Assembly: GCF_947258935.1 (NCBI RefSeq)
Contig: NZ_CAMYKH010000017.1
Span: 18,233 to 82,232, forward strand
Reading direction: 5' to 3'
DNA: 64,000 nt
DNA from: an uncultured Muriicola sp.
GTDB taxonomy: Bacteria > Bacteroidota > Bacteroidia > Flavobacteriales > Flavobacteriaceae
Shown here: piece after piece, positions 18,066 through 26,428 of the stretch
How the letters are laid out: each line of letters begins with the position of its first letter
How positions within the stretch are numbered: the stretch's first letter is position 1
Translations under genes and position numbers: made by a program
Notes under the pieces: generated by a model
Databases searched by the model: none
Told to the model about the DNA's origin: nothing
Seen by the model: only the letters and a program-made list of their open reading frames with translations

Positions 18066-18674
18066 CTTTTGAAAGTCGTTTAGGATATTTTGTCCTTTAT
18101 CCTTATTGAACCATTGTTGTAGTTCTTCCTTAAATTCCGGAGATAAGGCTCCATGTTTTTGTCTGTACTCATTAGCCATTATGGTAGCTTTTGTAGGTAG
18201 CGGACCCCAGGTTCCCAAAACTTCTGAAGTCTCTTGATCTATCACGATCAATTTAGGGATCGCCATTTTCTCATTGGTAAGAAATGCATCCATCAATTTT
18301 GGATGTTCATTGCGAAGTACGATCTTAAGATCTATTCGATCGTTGTAGGAGGCAATCTTATTCATCACAGGAAGTGAAGGAGCGGAATCACCGCACCAAC
18401 TTTCAGTGATGACCAACCAGTATACTTTTTGTTGATAGTCTGTTAGCTGCTTTACGACCTCTTCCAATATTTTCAATGTTTTATCCCAGCGGCGCATTCT
18501 TTTATCGTTCAGCACAGTATAGTGCTTATTGTCTTCGGTTTGTTCCGGTCCGGTGGTGCCATTATTAGCAGCTAGTTTTGAGACCAATTCCCGAAATTGA
18601 GCATAAGACATGGATTTGGAAATGGCCTTATGGATGATATCTTTTGTAGTATGTTCAGTAAGCGTATTGTTCAT
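18048..18674 (-). CDS. Thioredoxin-family protein with a single active-site Cys
   Basis: This 208-residue cytosolic protein has a thioredoxin-like core (VYWLVITESWCGDSAPSLPVMNKIA near residue 88, KLIVID downstream). The usual CxxC is CGDS here, so only the first cysteine remains; such proteins are common in Bacteroidetes and are not classical disulfide reductases. About 80 residues precede the fold. It is downstream of the TolC gene on the same strand but separated by 107 bases. It overlaps the convergent TonB-like gene at its 3' end. Confidence 0.75.
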   Translation of the reverse strand: MNNTLTEHTTKDIIHKAISKSMSYAQFRELVSKLAANNGTTGPEQTEDNKHYTVLNDKRMRRWDKTLKILEEVVKQLTDYQQKVYWLVITESWCGDSAPSLPVMNKIASYNDRIDLKIVLRNEHPKLMDAFLTNEKMAIPKLIVIDQETSEVLGTWGPLPTKATIMANEYRQKHGALSPEFKEELQQWFNKDKGQNILNDFQKLLALK

Positions 18675-18781
18675 TATAGTGGTATTAGTACTTTGGAATA
18701 ATTATTCGATTCAATTGTTGACCTGTACTTGGTAGGGTAAAGCATTCTTTCCTTACAATTCTAATGCAAGAATACAGGTAT

Positions 18782-20185
18782 TTACAAATTCTCCGGATTG
18801 ATCGCCAGACTCTTAAAAAGCTTTGCTTTGGCCCCAAAGAACTTGTTTTGAAGCTCGTTTTGTTTAAGCCTGGCATCTATAAGTTTGTTTTCCCTGCTAT
18901 TGATCAGGAACAATGAACTCTCGCCAAAACTAAATTTACGTTCTTCACCGTTAAGCAATATTCCATAATTATTTACAATATCAAAAACTAGTTCATTTTG
19001 CTCTTCATAGGAATCGAGTTCATTGTAGATAGCAAGGATCTTATTAGTAATAGATACGGTAGCACTAGAATATTCATATTCTGCATCGCGCAATTTATAT
19101 TTTGCCAATTTTAACTCCCCCCGCTCCTTCCGCAAGAAGAGAGGAAGACTAATATTAACGCCTCCCTTATAATTTTCTGTCTCCAACGAATTGATCAATT
19201 CCGGCGTCTCTGTCAAAAAATTATATTCCAGATCAATCTTTGGCAACAATTGGTTTGTCTTTAGCCTTCTATCTATGATCAACTGATCTATTTTAAGGCC
19301 CAACGATTGTATTTTTGGATGATTTTCAATGGTAAAGCTATCTAGAGACCGTCCAAGTATCTCCAGGGCAGTATCAATTTCATCTTGCAGAGAAGTGTCA
19401 GGTATTACATTATCCTCTAGTTCTAATGGCACATTATTAGACATCCAAAGGAAATTAGAAAGCTCTAAACTCTTGTTCTGTAGTTGCACTTCAGCCTGGG
19501 TTAAACTTAAGGCCCTGTTCTGATAGGCAATTTTTGCTTCCACAGTATCTATTGCAGCAATGTCGCCAGAAAGTGCCCTTGCCTTCACGCCATTAAAGCG
19601 GATCTCTGCATTGTTCAAAAATTGCCTGTATATCTCCCTGGAATTATAGGCTCTTAACCAGTCAAAATACGCCACTGATGCATTAAAAAGGATTTCATTG
19701 ACCAGAAGGTCCCTGTCTACAACAGATTGCTCTCTGAAGAACTTAGCCTTTCGCAGTGTCGCCATCCTATCATTTGCCAGAAACCCCCTCCCTAGTGAGA
19801 AAGAAACACCTGCGCTATAGAGTCCGTCTTCCGGTAAGGTTTCATCCGGGTTTAGAAATTGGCCATCTGTTTGTTCAAAATTTCCCTTTAATTCAATTCC
19901 GTACCAGGTGGGGATCTTAAAAGTAGCATTCAGCCTATCGTAATATTCTGTCCCTTTAAATTTCTTACGGTCATAGTCAACTTCCACTTTGGGATCAAAA
20001 CCACCTCTTGCCTTCATAAGGTTGGCCTCTCCAATGGCCAGGACCAATTCGGCTTGTTTCGCAATTGGATGGTATTTCTTAACATATCCCAGGTATTCCC
20101 GGAAATTCAGTTTGAGGGTGTCATTCCCCTGACCTGAAAGCGACAGGGATACTAATAAACACAACAATGGAAGATACTTCTTCAT
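18782..20185 (-). CDS. TolC-family outer membrane efflux protein
   Basis: This 467-residue protein begins with a signal peptide (MKKYLPLLCLLVSLSLSGQ) and contains long alpha-helical repeats of the outer-membrane efflux family (AELVLAIGEANLMKARGGFDPKVEV near the start; AYFDWLRAYNSREIY in the middle). It would form the outer channel for the HlyD and ABC proteins encoded just upstream. The gene begins two bases after the HlyD stop, so it is the last gene of a tetR-ABC-HlyD-TolC operon. Confidence 0.9.
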   Translation of the reverse strand: MKKYLPLLCLLVSLSLSGQGNDTLKLNFREYLGYVKKYHPIAKQAELVLAIGEANLMKARGGFDPKVEVDYDRKKFKGTEYYDRLNATFKIPTWYGIELKGNFEQTDGQFLNPDETLPEDGLYSAGVSFSLGRGFLANDRMATLRKAKFFREQSVVDRDLLVNEILFNASVAYFDWLRAYNSREIYRQFLNNAEIRFNGVKARALSGDIAAIDTVEAKIAYQNRALSLTQAEVQLQNKSLELSNFLWMSNNVPLELEDNVIPDTSLQDEIDTALEILGRSLDSFTIENHPKIQSLGLKIDQLIIDRRLKTNQLLPKIDLEYNFLTETPELINSLETENYKGGVNISLPLFLRKERGELKLAKYKLRDAEYEYSSATVSITNKILAIYNELDSYEEQNELVFDIVNNYGILLNGEERKFSFGESSLFLINSRENKLIDARLKQNELQNKFFGAKAKLFKSLAINPENL

Positions 20186-20187
20186 AC

Positions 20188-21540
20188 TTACTTTTTCTCA
20201 TTTTGTGCCATCCCATCTTCGGGCTGATAATAATTTGGCGGAAAACCATTTAATTGTCTCCAGAGCTCATACCAGATAGGAACATCATCAAGTAGCGCGA
20301 GTGTATTTGCTCCGGAGCCTACGCGAATGTCCTTAGGCCAAGGATTATCATCCGGATCCTGAGCGAGTAATACCCTGTACTTCCCATTATTACTTATAAA
20401 TGTTTCAATAGCGATGATCTTACCGCCATAGGTTCCATAGGATACATTGGGCCACCCACTAAAAACAATGGCAGGCCATCCATCAAATTGTATCCTCACT
20501 TTTTCTCCTATACTTACCAAAGGCAGGTCTATGGGAGCCACATAGGTTTCCACAGCCATGGCATATTCTGAAGGCATGATCCCTACCAATTTATCTCCTT
20601 CCTTAAAGGTCTCACCAATTCCTGCCTGCAAGGCTTTATTGATATAACCACTCTGAGGTGCCCGGATATAGTACATCTGGCTGCGGATCTCGTAATTGGT
20701 GTATTCGTTTTCGAGCTTGGTCACCTGGGCCTCCGAATCGAACTGATTAGACTGGGCAGTGAACATATCGCTCTGGGCTTTAGAGATCTTATCCGTGTAT
20801 TCTGCCTGCACCCGATTTATCTCCATTGAAGCATTAAGAATCTCGTTCTTAGATGCCAGTAGTTTATTTTCCTGAGAAATTAGTTTTGCCTGTGTTTCCT
20901 GAAGTTTCAGCCTTTTTTCTTCCACATCTGTCACGGCTTTTAGTCCTTCTTCTTCTAATTTCTCAACCCTCTCGAACTGTCTTTGCGCGATAGTTAGGTT
21001 AGTTTTGGCAGCCTCCAAGTCAATACTATCGCTTTGTACTTTTAAATTGGCTTGTAGCAACTTGTTCCTGGCCTGTTCTAATTTTAATAAACGTTCCCTG
21101 TTAAGGGCAATAACCTGAGAGTTAAGTGCCTTTACCTTTCCTTGATAAGAAGTTACGGCCATGGACTTCGATTTAATTTGATCGCCGGTTCTCTCGATTA
21201 GATTTGGATCGAAATATTCATTTTTTACTTCAGATATAAAAAGGATGGTATCCCCTTTTGTCACAAAATCGCCTTCCTGAACATACCACTTTTCAATTCT
21301 ACCGGGGATAGGTGATTGTATTGTTTGAGGACGGTGCTCGGGATTCCGCGTTGTGAGGTATCCTTTTCCTGAGATTGTTTGGGTCCAGGGCAGAAAAAGC
21401 ACTATGAGTCCAAAAAAGGAAAATGCTAGCAGAAAGCGATTAAAATGCTTGTAATGCCTTTTATGAAATACCCTTTGAGAAGATTTATATCGCAAAAGAT
21501 CTACCTGCCTATTTAATTTATTAGGTGAAATATTCAACAT
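20188..21540 (-). CDS. HlyD-family membrane fusion (adaptor) protein
   Basis: This 450-residue periplasmic adaptor has one N-terminal membrane helix (FLLAFSFFGLIVLFLPW, about residues 35-52), a biotinyl-lipoyl-like hairpin (GRIEKWYVQEGDFVTKGDTIL) and a long coiled coil (residues about 120-280), then the barrel region with YYIRAPQSGYINKAL. It links the ABC protein to TolC in type I-like export. It starts 5 bases after the ABC gene. The cargo is unknown. Confidence 0.92.
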   Translation of the reverse strand: MLNISPNKLNRQVDLLRYKSSQRVFHKRHYKHFNRFLLAFSFFGLIVLFLPWTQTISGKGYLTTRNPEHRPQTIQSPIPGRIEKWYVQEGDFVTKGDTILFISEVKNEYFDPNLIERTGDQIKSKSMAVTSYQGKVKALNSQVIALNRERLLKLEQARNKLLQANLKVQSDSIDLEAAKTNLTIAQRQFERVEKLEEEGLKAVTDVEEKRLKLQETQAKLISQENKLLASKNEILNASMEINRVQAEYTDKISKAQSDMFTAQSNQFDSEAQVTKLENEYTNYEIRSQMYYIRAPQSGYINKALQAGIGETFKEGDKLVGIMPSEYAMAVETYVAPIDLPLVSIGEKVRIQFDGWPAIVFSGWPNVSYGTYGGKIIAIETFISNNGKYRVLLAQDPDDNPWPKDIRVGSGANTLALLDDVPIWYELWRQLNGFPPNYYQPEDGMAQNEKK

Positions 21541-21545
21541 AACTT

Positions 21546-23213
21546 CTAACTTTCTTTAATGATTTCGCCATTTTTCATGGTAATGATCCTTGTACAGTTT
21601 TTTACCCACTGAGGATTCTGACTTACGACAACGAGTGCCCATGGATTTTTTCTGTCTACTAGGAAATCCATGATCTTCCGGGATTCATCGGGATTAAAAT
21701 GATCTAGAGGGTCTTTCAGGATCAATAAACGTGGCTTTCGCACAATACTTCTGGCCAGTACAATCTTTTTTGAGATCACGTAAGGTATTTGTTGCCCCTC
21801 AGGATAAAGCATAGTCCTCAGGCCTTTTGGTTGCTCTTTAACAAACTCAGTGAGCCCTGCCTTTTCTAGTGCCCAATAGACATCGTCCTCACTTACTGAA
21901 ACATCCCCAAAGGTGATATTTTCGAGTATGCTGCCTTCAAATGGTGATTCTTCGGTTAAGGACTGACCTACATGAGAGCGGTAGTAATTAAGAGAAATAG
22001 AGGTCAAGGACACATTATTAACATAAATGGCTCCTGCATCGGGCTCCAGAATACCTGCCATTAGTCTTAATAGGGTAGATTTGCCCGAACTACTATCACC
22101 GTTTATTAAAATGGTACACTCAGGAGTGATCATAAGTGACAACTTTTTTATGACGTATTTATTGGTTTTGGGAACTTTGTATTCAATATCCTTCAATTCT
22201 ACATTGAACGGGGCATTATCGCTAAAAGGGTGCTCCCCATCCTGAGATTCCAATTCTTTATCTACAACCTGACCGAGTTTTTCGAGCGAAGTAAGCAGGT
22301 CATAGAAAGTTTCCAGTCCCAGGATAAGTTTTTCAACACTATTGATTACCAGAAGAATGATAATCTCTGCTGCTACGAACTGGCCTATATTCATCTCCTG
22401 ATTCAAAACGAGGATTCCACCAATAAGTAAAAGGCCAACTGTAACCAGTACTTTAAAGCCGATCATCTGAATAAACTGGATTACCAGAATACGGAAATGA
22501 CCTTCACGGGCTTGTAGGTACTTCTCCACCAGAATATCATTTTTATCCATGGCAAGACTGGTCTTCCCGGATAGCTTAAAACTGATGATAGATCTGGCAA
22601 CTTCCTGTAACCAGTGTGCCACCCTATATTTATTTTCAGACTCTTCCAGGCTGGTGTCCAAACCTTTTTGTGCGGTAAATTTGAACACAAAATAAATTAA
22701 TAGCAGTAACAGGAAACCATAGATAATAAAGAAGGGGTGGTAAAATGATAGCAACATAAGACCAAAGATGATCTGCAGTAATGCAGCCGGAAAATCTATC
22801 AGGATCTTTGCCAACCCCTTTTGAACGGTAAGGGTGTCGAAGAAACGGTTAGCCAGCTCCGGGGGATATACATTACGAAGCTCGCTCATCTTAATTTTTG
22901 GAAAGCGATAAGCAAATTCAAAAGATGAACGCGTAAAGATCTTTTGCTGTATATTCTCAATGATCCTGATTTGCATAAGCTGTAAAATCCCAACAAATGC
23001 AACCCCAAGAGTTACCAGTATAACAAGGACAATCCATGAGGTGCTAATCTGCGCTCCCTGAATTAAGTTAATGATAGCCTGGATACCCAAAGGAAGAGAG
23101 AGGTTAACCAGACCGGCAAAGATGGCATAGTAAAATACCTGCATTACATCTCTTTTATCTAACTGGAGCATTCCCAGTAATCTTTGCCAGGCAGTAAGTA
23201 CAGTTTTAGCCAT
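21546..23213 (-). CDS. ABC exporter (fused TMD-NBD) with degenerate ATPase motifs
   Basis: This 555-residue fused exporter has six membrane helices (about residues 25-300) and an NBD from 335. Walker A GDSSSGKST (372-380) and the Q-loop Gln417 are present. The LSGGQ signature is absent (the position reads IPYVISKK), the Walker B Asp-Glu pair reads Lys-Asp (LLILKDPLDHF), and the switch His is Gln (VVVSQNPQ). No peptidase C39 domain is present. The gene overlaps tetR by 8 bases and the HlyD gene follows after 5 bases. The layout is a type I secretion-like exporter, but ATP hydrolysis is uncertain. I believe relatives share the degeneracy, but this is unchecked. Confidence 0.85.
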   Translation of the reverse strand: MAKTVLTAWQRLLGMLQLDKRDVMQVFYYAIFAGLVNLSLPLGIQAIINLIQGAQISTSWIVLVILVTLGVAFVGILQLMQIRIIENIQQKIFTRSSFEFAYRFPKIKMSELRNVYPPELANRFFDTLTVQKGLAKILIDFPAALLQIIFGLMLLSFYHPFFIIYGFLLLLLIYFVFKFTAQKGLDTSLEESENKYRVAHWLQEVARSIISFKLSGKTSLAMDKNDILVEKYLQAREGHFRILVIQFIQMIGFKVLVTVGLLLIGGILVLNQEMNIGQFVAAEIIILLVINSVEKLILGLETFYDLLTSLEKLGQVVDKELESQDGEHPFSDNAPFNVELKDIEYKVPKTNKYVIKKLSLMITPECTILINGDSSSGKSTLLRLMAGILEPDAGAIYVNNVSLTSISLNYYRSHVGQSLTEESPFEGSILENITFGDVSVSEDDVYWALEKAGLTEFVKEQPKGLRTMLYPEGQQIPYVISKKIVLARSIVRKPRLLILKDPLDHFNPDESRKIMDFLVDRKNPWALVVVSQNPQWVKNCTRIITMKNGEIIKES

Positions 23214-23892
23214 TCGTGTTCTTGTTTAAAGAATTAAATACCAAATGAGAGAAGTATTCCGTTGGGGTAACCTCTTTGTTACAATTGGTCAGAGAAGGGA
23301 AATGTTGTGTCAGGAAATACTGGTGAAGGGTTCCATCCAATGCAGTACTCGCAAGGCTTGAAGGAAAGGGGTACTCCTGATCAACCTCTATGATCATTTC
23401 ACTGATCCGTAAGACCATACGCTTATATATTTCAAAATATCCTTCTTTATTTTCGGTGTCTACTTCTTTTGTAAGATAAGATTTTGAGTATTCATTTATA
23501 ATGATATTATTTAACAAGACCTCATTAATATGAGAAAAGGAGGTATCCAGAACTACTGGCTTGCTTATGATCTCAATTGCTATTCTGAGTTTCTCTGAAG
23601 GATCGGCAATACTGTTTGTTGCAAAGACCAACTGATATTCTAACCAACCCCAGTACCAGGAGGTCAAATAAAGTAACAACTTATGTTTGTTCTCAAAATA
23701 TCGGTATATAGAACTCTCATTGGAACTTATCCTATCTCCTAATTTTTTAAATGTAAATGCCTCAAATCCTATTTCATGGATCAAGAGAATACTGTGTTCC
23801 ACTATTCTTTTACCCAAAGCAGAAGATTCAGGATCCTTCAAATATGTCTTTTTGTTTACTTCAATCTTGATTGTTTGCAGCAAATGTTTCAT
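23206..23892 (-). CDS. TetR/AcrR-family transcriptional regulator
   Basis: This 228-residue protein has an N-terminal TetR helix-turn-helix (LIHEIGFEAFTFKKLGDRISSNESSIYRYFENKHKLLLYL, about residues 36-75) and a helical ligand-binding domain. It is the first gene of the exporter operon and overlaps the ABC gene by 8 bases, so it probably controls the operon and itself. A perfect palindrome directly upstream of its -7 box is a good candidate operator. Confidence 0.9.
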   Translation of the reverse strand: MKHLLQTIKIEVNKKTYLKDPESSALGKRIVEHSILLIHEIGFEAFTFKKLGDRISSNESSIYRYFENKHKLLLYLTSWYWGWLEYQLVFATNSIADPSEKLRIAIEIISKPVVLDTSFSHINEVLLNNIIINEYSKSYLTKEVDTENKEGYFEIYKRMVLRISEMIIEVDQEYPFPSSLASTALDGTLHQYFLTQHFPSLTNCNKEVTPTEYFSHLVFNSLNKNTNG

Positions 23893-23912
23893 AGTAACTT
23901 AAATTAAAGGTG

Positions 23913-23920
23913 CAAATATA
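23913..23920 (-). promoter_or_regulatory. -7 promoter element of the tetR-exporter operon (TATATTTG)
   Basis: TATATTTG on the minus strand matches TAnnTTTG exactly, 21 bases upstream of the tetR ATG. A palindrome abuts it on the upstream side. Confidence 0.65.
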
Positions 23921-23933
23921 ATAGTATTACTAT
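23921..23933. promoter_or_regulatory. Candidate TetR operator (palindrome ATAGTATTACTAT)
   Basis: ATAGTA-T-TACTAT is a perfect inverted repeat lying between the -7 and the expected -33 position of the tetR promoter, where repressor binding would block polymerase. A second, partly palindromic stretch TGTTATTTAACA (23953-23964) lies farther up. The assignment to the adjacent TetR protein is inferred. Confidence 0.45.
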
Positions 23934-23997
23934 CACATACTAGTAGTTTAACTGTTATTTAACAATAGTATTGCTTTTTAATATATTATTTATCTTT

Positions 23998-24005
23998 TAT
24001 ATTTG
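23998..24005 (+). promoter_or_regulatory. -7 promoter element (TATATTTG) of the interrupted gene at 24033
   Basis: TATATTTG is an exact TAnnTTTG match 27 bases before the ATG at 24033. It is divergent from the tetR promoter. Confidence 0.6.
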
Positions 24006-24032
24006 TAGTGATCAATTAATAAAACAAAACTT

Positions 24033-24392
24033 ATGGTATTAAAAAGATTGTTTATCGGATGTTTTTTCTGCCTATGCTCTTTTGCGTACGCTCAGGAGAA
24101 AAAATAGGTTCCAATAAAAGAAGGGACCATCTTAACTATTGCCCAACCAGCTTCGGCCGAATACCAACACATTCATTTCCCGAGGAAAAACTTTATCATT
24201 AAACGAGGTGGTATCGCAGACATGAAATCTGTTTATGGAAAGCAAGTAGAAGTTGTTGCTTTTGCCTATACTGATGAAGGTGACACTAAGGTTACTATTA
24301 AACGTACAGATGGAAAGAAGTTTTTTAGAAATTTCCGTACAGTTGATGCACATTTAGAGGATGCATTGTCTTCTGGTGAATTGAAAAAGTAA
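24033..24392 (+). pseudogene. Small secreted protein gene interrupted by an in-frame TAG
   Basis: An ATG opens a signal peptide (MVLKRLFIGCFFCLCSFAYAQ) that ends at TAG at codon 25 (24105-24107). The same frame then stays open for 94 codons to TAA at 24392 with normal coding character (VPIKEGTILTIAQPASAEYQ, VEVVAFAYTDEGDTKVTIK). Promoter, start, signal peptide and downstream frame are all intact, and a terminator follows. A single substitution, for example CAG to TAG, explains it; an indel would not. The family is unknown. It may be a true nonsense mutation, readthrough or a base-call error. The ORF track omits it. Confidence 0.75.
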
Positions 24393-24406
24393 GAGTTTAT
24401 TCTCTG

Positions 24407-24460
24407 CACCGGCCATTTCATTAATTAGAACTAATTCTTGGATGTGGCCGGTGTTTTTTT
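24407..24460 (+). terminator. Rho-independent terminator after the interrupted gene
   Basis: A perfect 9-bp stem CACCGGCCA/TGGCCGGTG (24407-24415/24445-24453) is followed by seven T. A nested AATTAG/CTAATT stem sits in the loop. Confidence 0.88.
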
Positions 24461-24553
24461 CCGTAACCCATTCGTATTTCAACTACTATGCAATTTGTTC
24501 ATGTTTATGCAAATTGATATAATCCACTATCTTTAAGAAAAAGACAGTATAGC

Positions 24554-25117
24554 ATGGAAAAACATCGTTGCGGGTGGTGTCTAAGCAGTGAGCTGTACAA
24601 GTCCTATCACGATCATGAATGGGGCGTGCCGGTCAAAGACGATGCTACAATCTTCGAATTCCTGATTTTGGAGACCTTTCAGGCCGGACTTAGTTGGATC
24701 ACTATCCTAAATAAACGGCAAAATTTCAGAAAAGCATTCGATAATTTCGACTATAAAAAAATAGCTGCCTATAATCAGCAAAAAATAGATTCTCTGTTGC
24801 AGGATGCCGGAATTATTCGAAATAAGCTCAAGATCAAAGCAACAATCAGTAACGCTCATGCGTTTATGGAAGTACAAGCTCAGTTTGGAAGCTTTAGCAA
24901 CTATATTTGGGAATTTGTGGATCATACCCCCATAAAGAATTCCTTTAATAATTATAAAGAAATGCCCGCAACCACTGAAATATCTGATCGCCTAAGCAAG
25001 GATCTGAAGTCCAGAGGTTTTAAATTTGTTGGCAGTACAGTGGTTTACGCCCATATGCAGGCAACAGGGATGGTAAATGATCACGAAATCACTTGTTTCC
25101 GATACCATGAAGTATAA
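24554..25117 (+). CDS. tag: DNA-3-methyladenine glycosylase I
   Basis: This 187-residue enzyme excises 3-methyladenine from alkylated DNA. The zinc-binding N-terminus (MEKHRCGWCLSSELYKSYHDHEWGVPV) and the catalytic-core segments FLILETFQAGLSWITIL and FKFVGSTVVYAHMQATGMVNDH are all present. The length matches the family. The next gene starts inside its last codons (11-base overlap), implying co-translation. Confidence 0.96.
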   Translation: MEKHRCGWCLSSELYKSYHDHEWGVPVKDDATIFEFLILETFQAGLSWITILNKRQNFRKAFDNFDYKKIAAYNQQKIDSLLQDAGIIRNKLKIKATISNAHAFMEVQAQFGSFSNYIWEFVDHTPIKNSFNNYKEMPATTEISDRLSKDLKSRGFKFVGSTVVYAHMQATGMVNDHEITCFRYHEV

Positions 25118-25691
25118 ACAAATTCTCTTTATTTTAATATGTTCCTGTTGTATTCAGGGTGTAGCTCAAGCCAAGTATGAAAGAGAACATCGAATTAAAA
25201 AAAGTCAGTTCCCTGAAGAGGCTCATGCCTTGCTCGCCAATGAGATCACTAAAGTAAAAAGGTTGCGCTTCTACAAAGAAACAGATAGTGCCAAAACCAG
25301 ATTTGAGGCCAAATTTAAAAAAGACAGGCTGCATTATAGCATGGAATTTGATTCTGATGGAATACTTGAAGATGTTGAGATCCTTATCAAAGAAATAGAT
25401 ATCCCCAATGACACCTTTACTTCTATAGAAAGCTACTTAAATCAGTCGTATTCAAAATATCATATTCGAAAAATACAACAACTGTACCCGGTGAAGAATA
25501 GGGAAGAGGTTAAAAAGACCCTGAAAGAGGCCTTTCAAAACTTGCTTCTCCCTTCTGTTAACTATAAGCTATTGGTCTCTTGTAAAACTGAGGATGGCAA
25601 GATGGATTTCGAATTTCTCTTCGATTCGGCCGGAACTTTTAAGAAAAAGAGAGCATTACTCCCCCCTAACTATGACCACGTTCTTTATTAG
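25107..25691 (+). CDS. Hypothetical secreted PepSY-like protein
   Basis: Started at the ATG at 25107 (the ORF track start is upstream), the 194-residue product has a signal peptide (MKYKQILFILICSCCIQGVAQA) and two roughly similar halves, each with charged helices and short strands (RLRFYKETDSAKTRFEAKFKKDRLHYSMEFD; VNYKLLVSCKTEDGKMDFEFLFD). The pattern recalls PepSY-like periplasmic proteins, but I do not recognise a family with confidence. It overlaps tag by 11 bases. Confidence 0.6.
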   Translation: MKYKQILFILICSCCIQGVAQAKYEREHRIKKSQFPEEAHALLANEITKVKRLRFYKETDSAKTRFEAKFKKDRLHYSMEFDSDGILEDVEILIKEIDIPNDTFTSIESYLNQSYSKYHIRKIQQLYPVKNREEVKKTLKEAFQNLLLPSVNYKLLVSCKTEDGKMDFEFLFDSAGTFKKKRALLPPNYDHVLY

Positions 25692-25708
25692 TGGTCTTTA
25701 GTATGAAA

Positions 25709-26374
25709 TTATTTGTCCACTTCTTTTAATAGTTCCAGATAGTGATCACGAGAGATCAATTCAGCACCTAAGCTTTCCAAGTGATCAGTGTGCAATTGAC
25801 AATCGATCAGAGCGTAGTTCAATTTTTCCAACTCCCTCGCAAGATGGATCAGGGCATATTTAGAGGCATCTTTCGCTTTACTGAACATGCTTTCTCCACA
25901 AAACACATGACCCAGGTCTAATCCATACAAACCTCCAACCAACGTTTCTCCTTCCCAAACTTCATATGAATGTGCATACCCTTTTTTATGAAGCAGAATA
26001 TAAGCTTCCGTCATCCTATCAGTGATCCAGGTACCTTTTTGGCCAGGTCTGTACGCCTTGGCACAATGTTGAATTACTTCTTTGAATGCCTTGTCTTTAG
26101 TAACCTTAAACTTGCCCTTATTTAAGGTATTGCGCATACTCTTAGAGATCTTTATCTTCTCAGGGAACAACACCATTCGTGGATCGGGACTCCACCATAG
26201 GATTAAAGAATCTTCATTAAACCATGGAAAAATTGCATTCTTATAGGCCAATAGCAATCGCTCTGGCGAAAGATCACCTCCAACGGCCAAAAGTCCTTCA
26301 GAGTTGGCCATGTCTACTGCCGGAAAAAGTAGCCGGTCATCTAGAAATGATATGGGCCTGTTCTTATTCTTCAC
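25709..26374 (-). CDS. aat: Leucyl/phenylalanyl-tRNA-protein transferase
   Basis: This 221-residue enzyme adds Leu or Phe to N-terminal Arg/Lys of proteins, marking them for ClpAP degradation by the N-end rule. The family motifs are FPWFNEDSLILWWSPDPRMVLFP near residue 48 and GGLYGLDLGHVFCGESMFS near 145. The start codon appears to be GTG. It lies downstream of the DUF3127 gene with a 54-base gap. Confidence 0.95.
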   Translation of the reverse strand: MKNKNRPISFLDDRLLFPAVDMANSEGLLAVGGDLSPERLLLAYKNAIFPWFNEDSLILWWSPDPRMVLFPEKIKISKSMRNTLNKGKFKVTKDKAFKEVIQHCAKAYRPGQKGTWITDRMTEAYILLHKKGYAHSYEVWEGETLVGGLYGLDLGHVFCGESMFSKAKDASKYALIHLARELEKLNYALIDCQLHTDHLESLGAELISRDHYLELLKEVDK

Positions 26375-26428
26375 GGTACTAATTTATCCTCCCTAATACT
26401 TGGGAAACTCTTTAAAGGTAGTTATCCT

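Noticed and set aside
25077-25106. Upstream 10-residue extension of the secreted protein gene
   Set aside because: It is inside the tag gene; the signal peptide only works from 25107.
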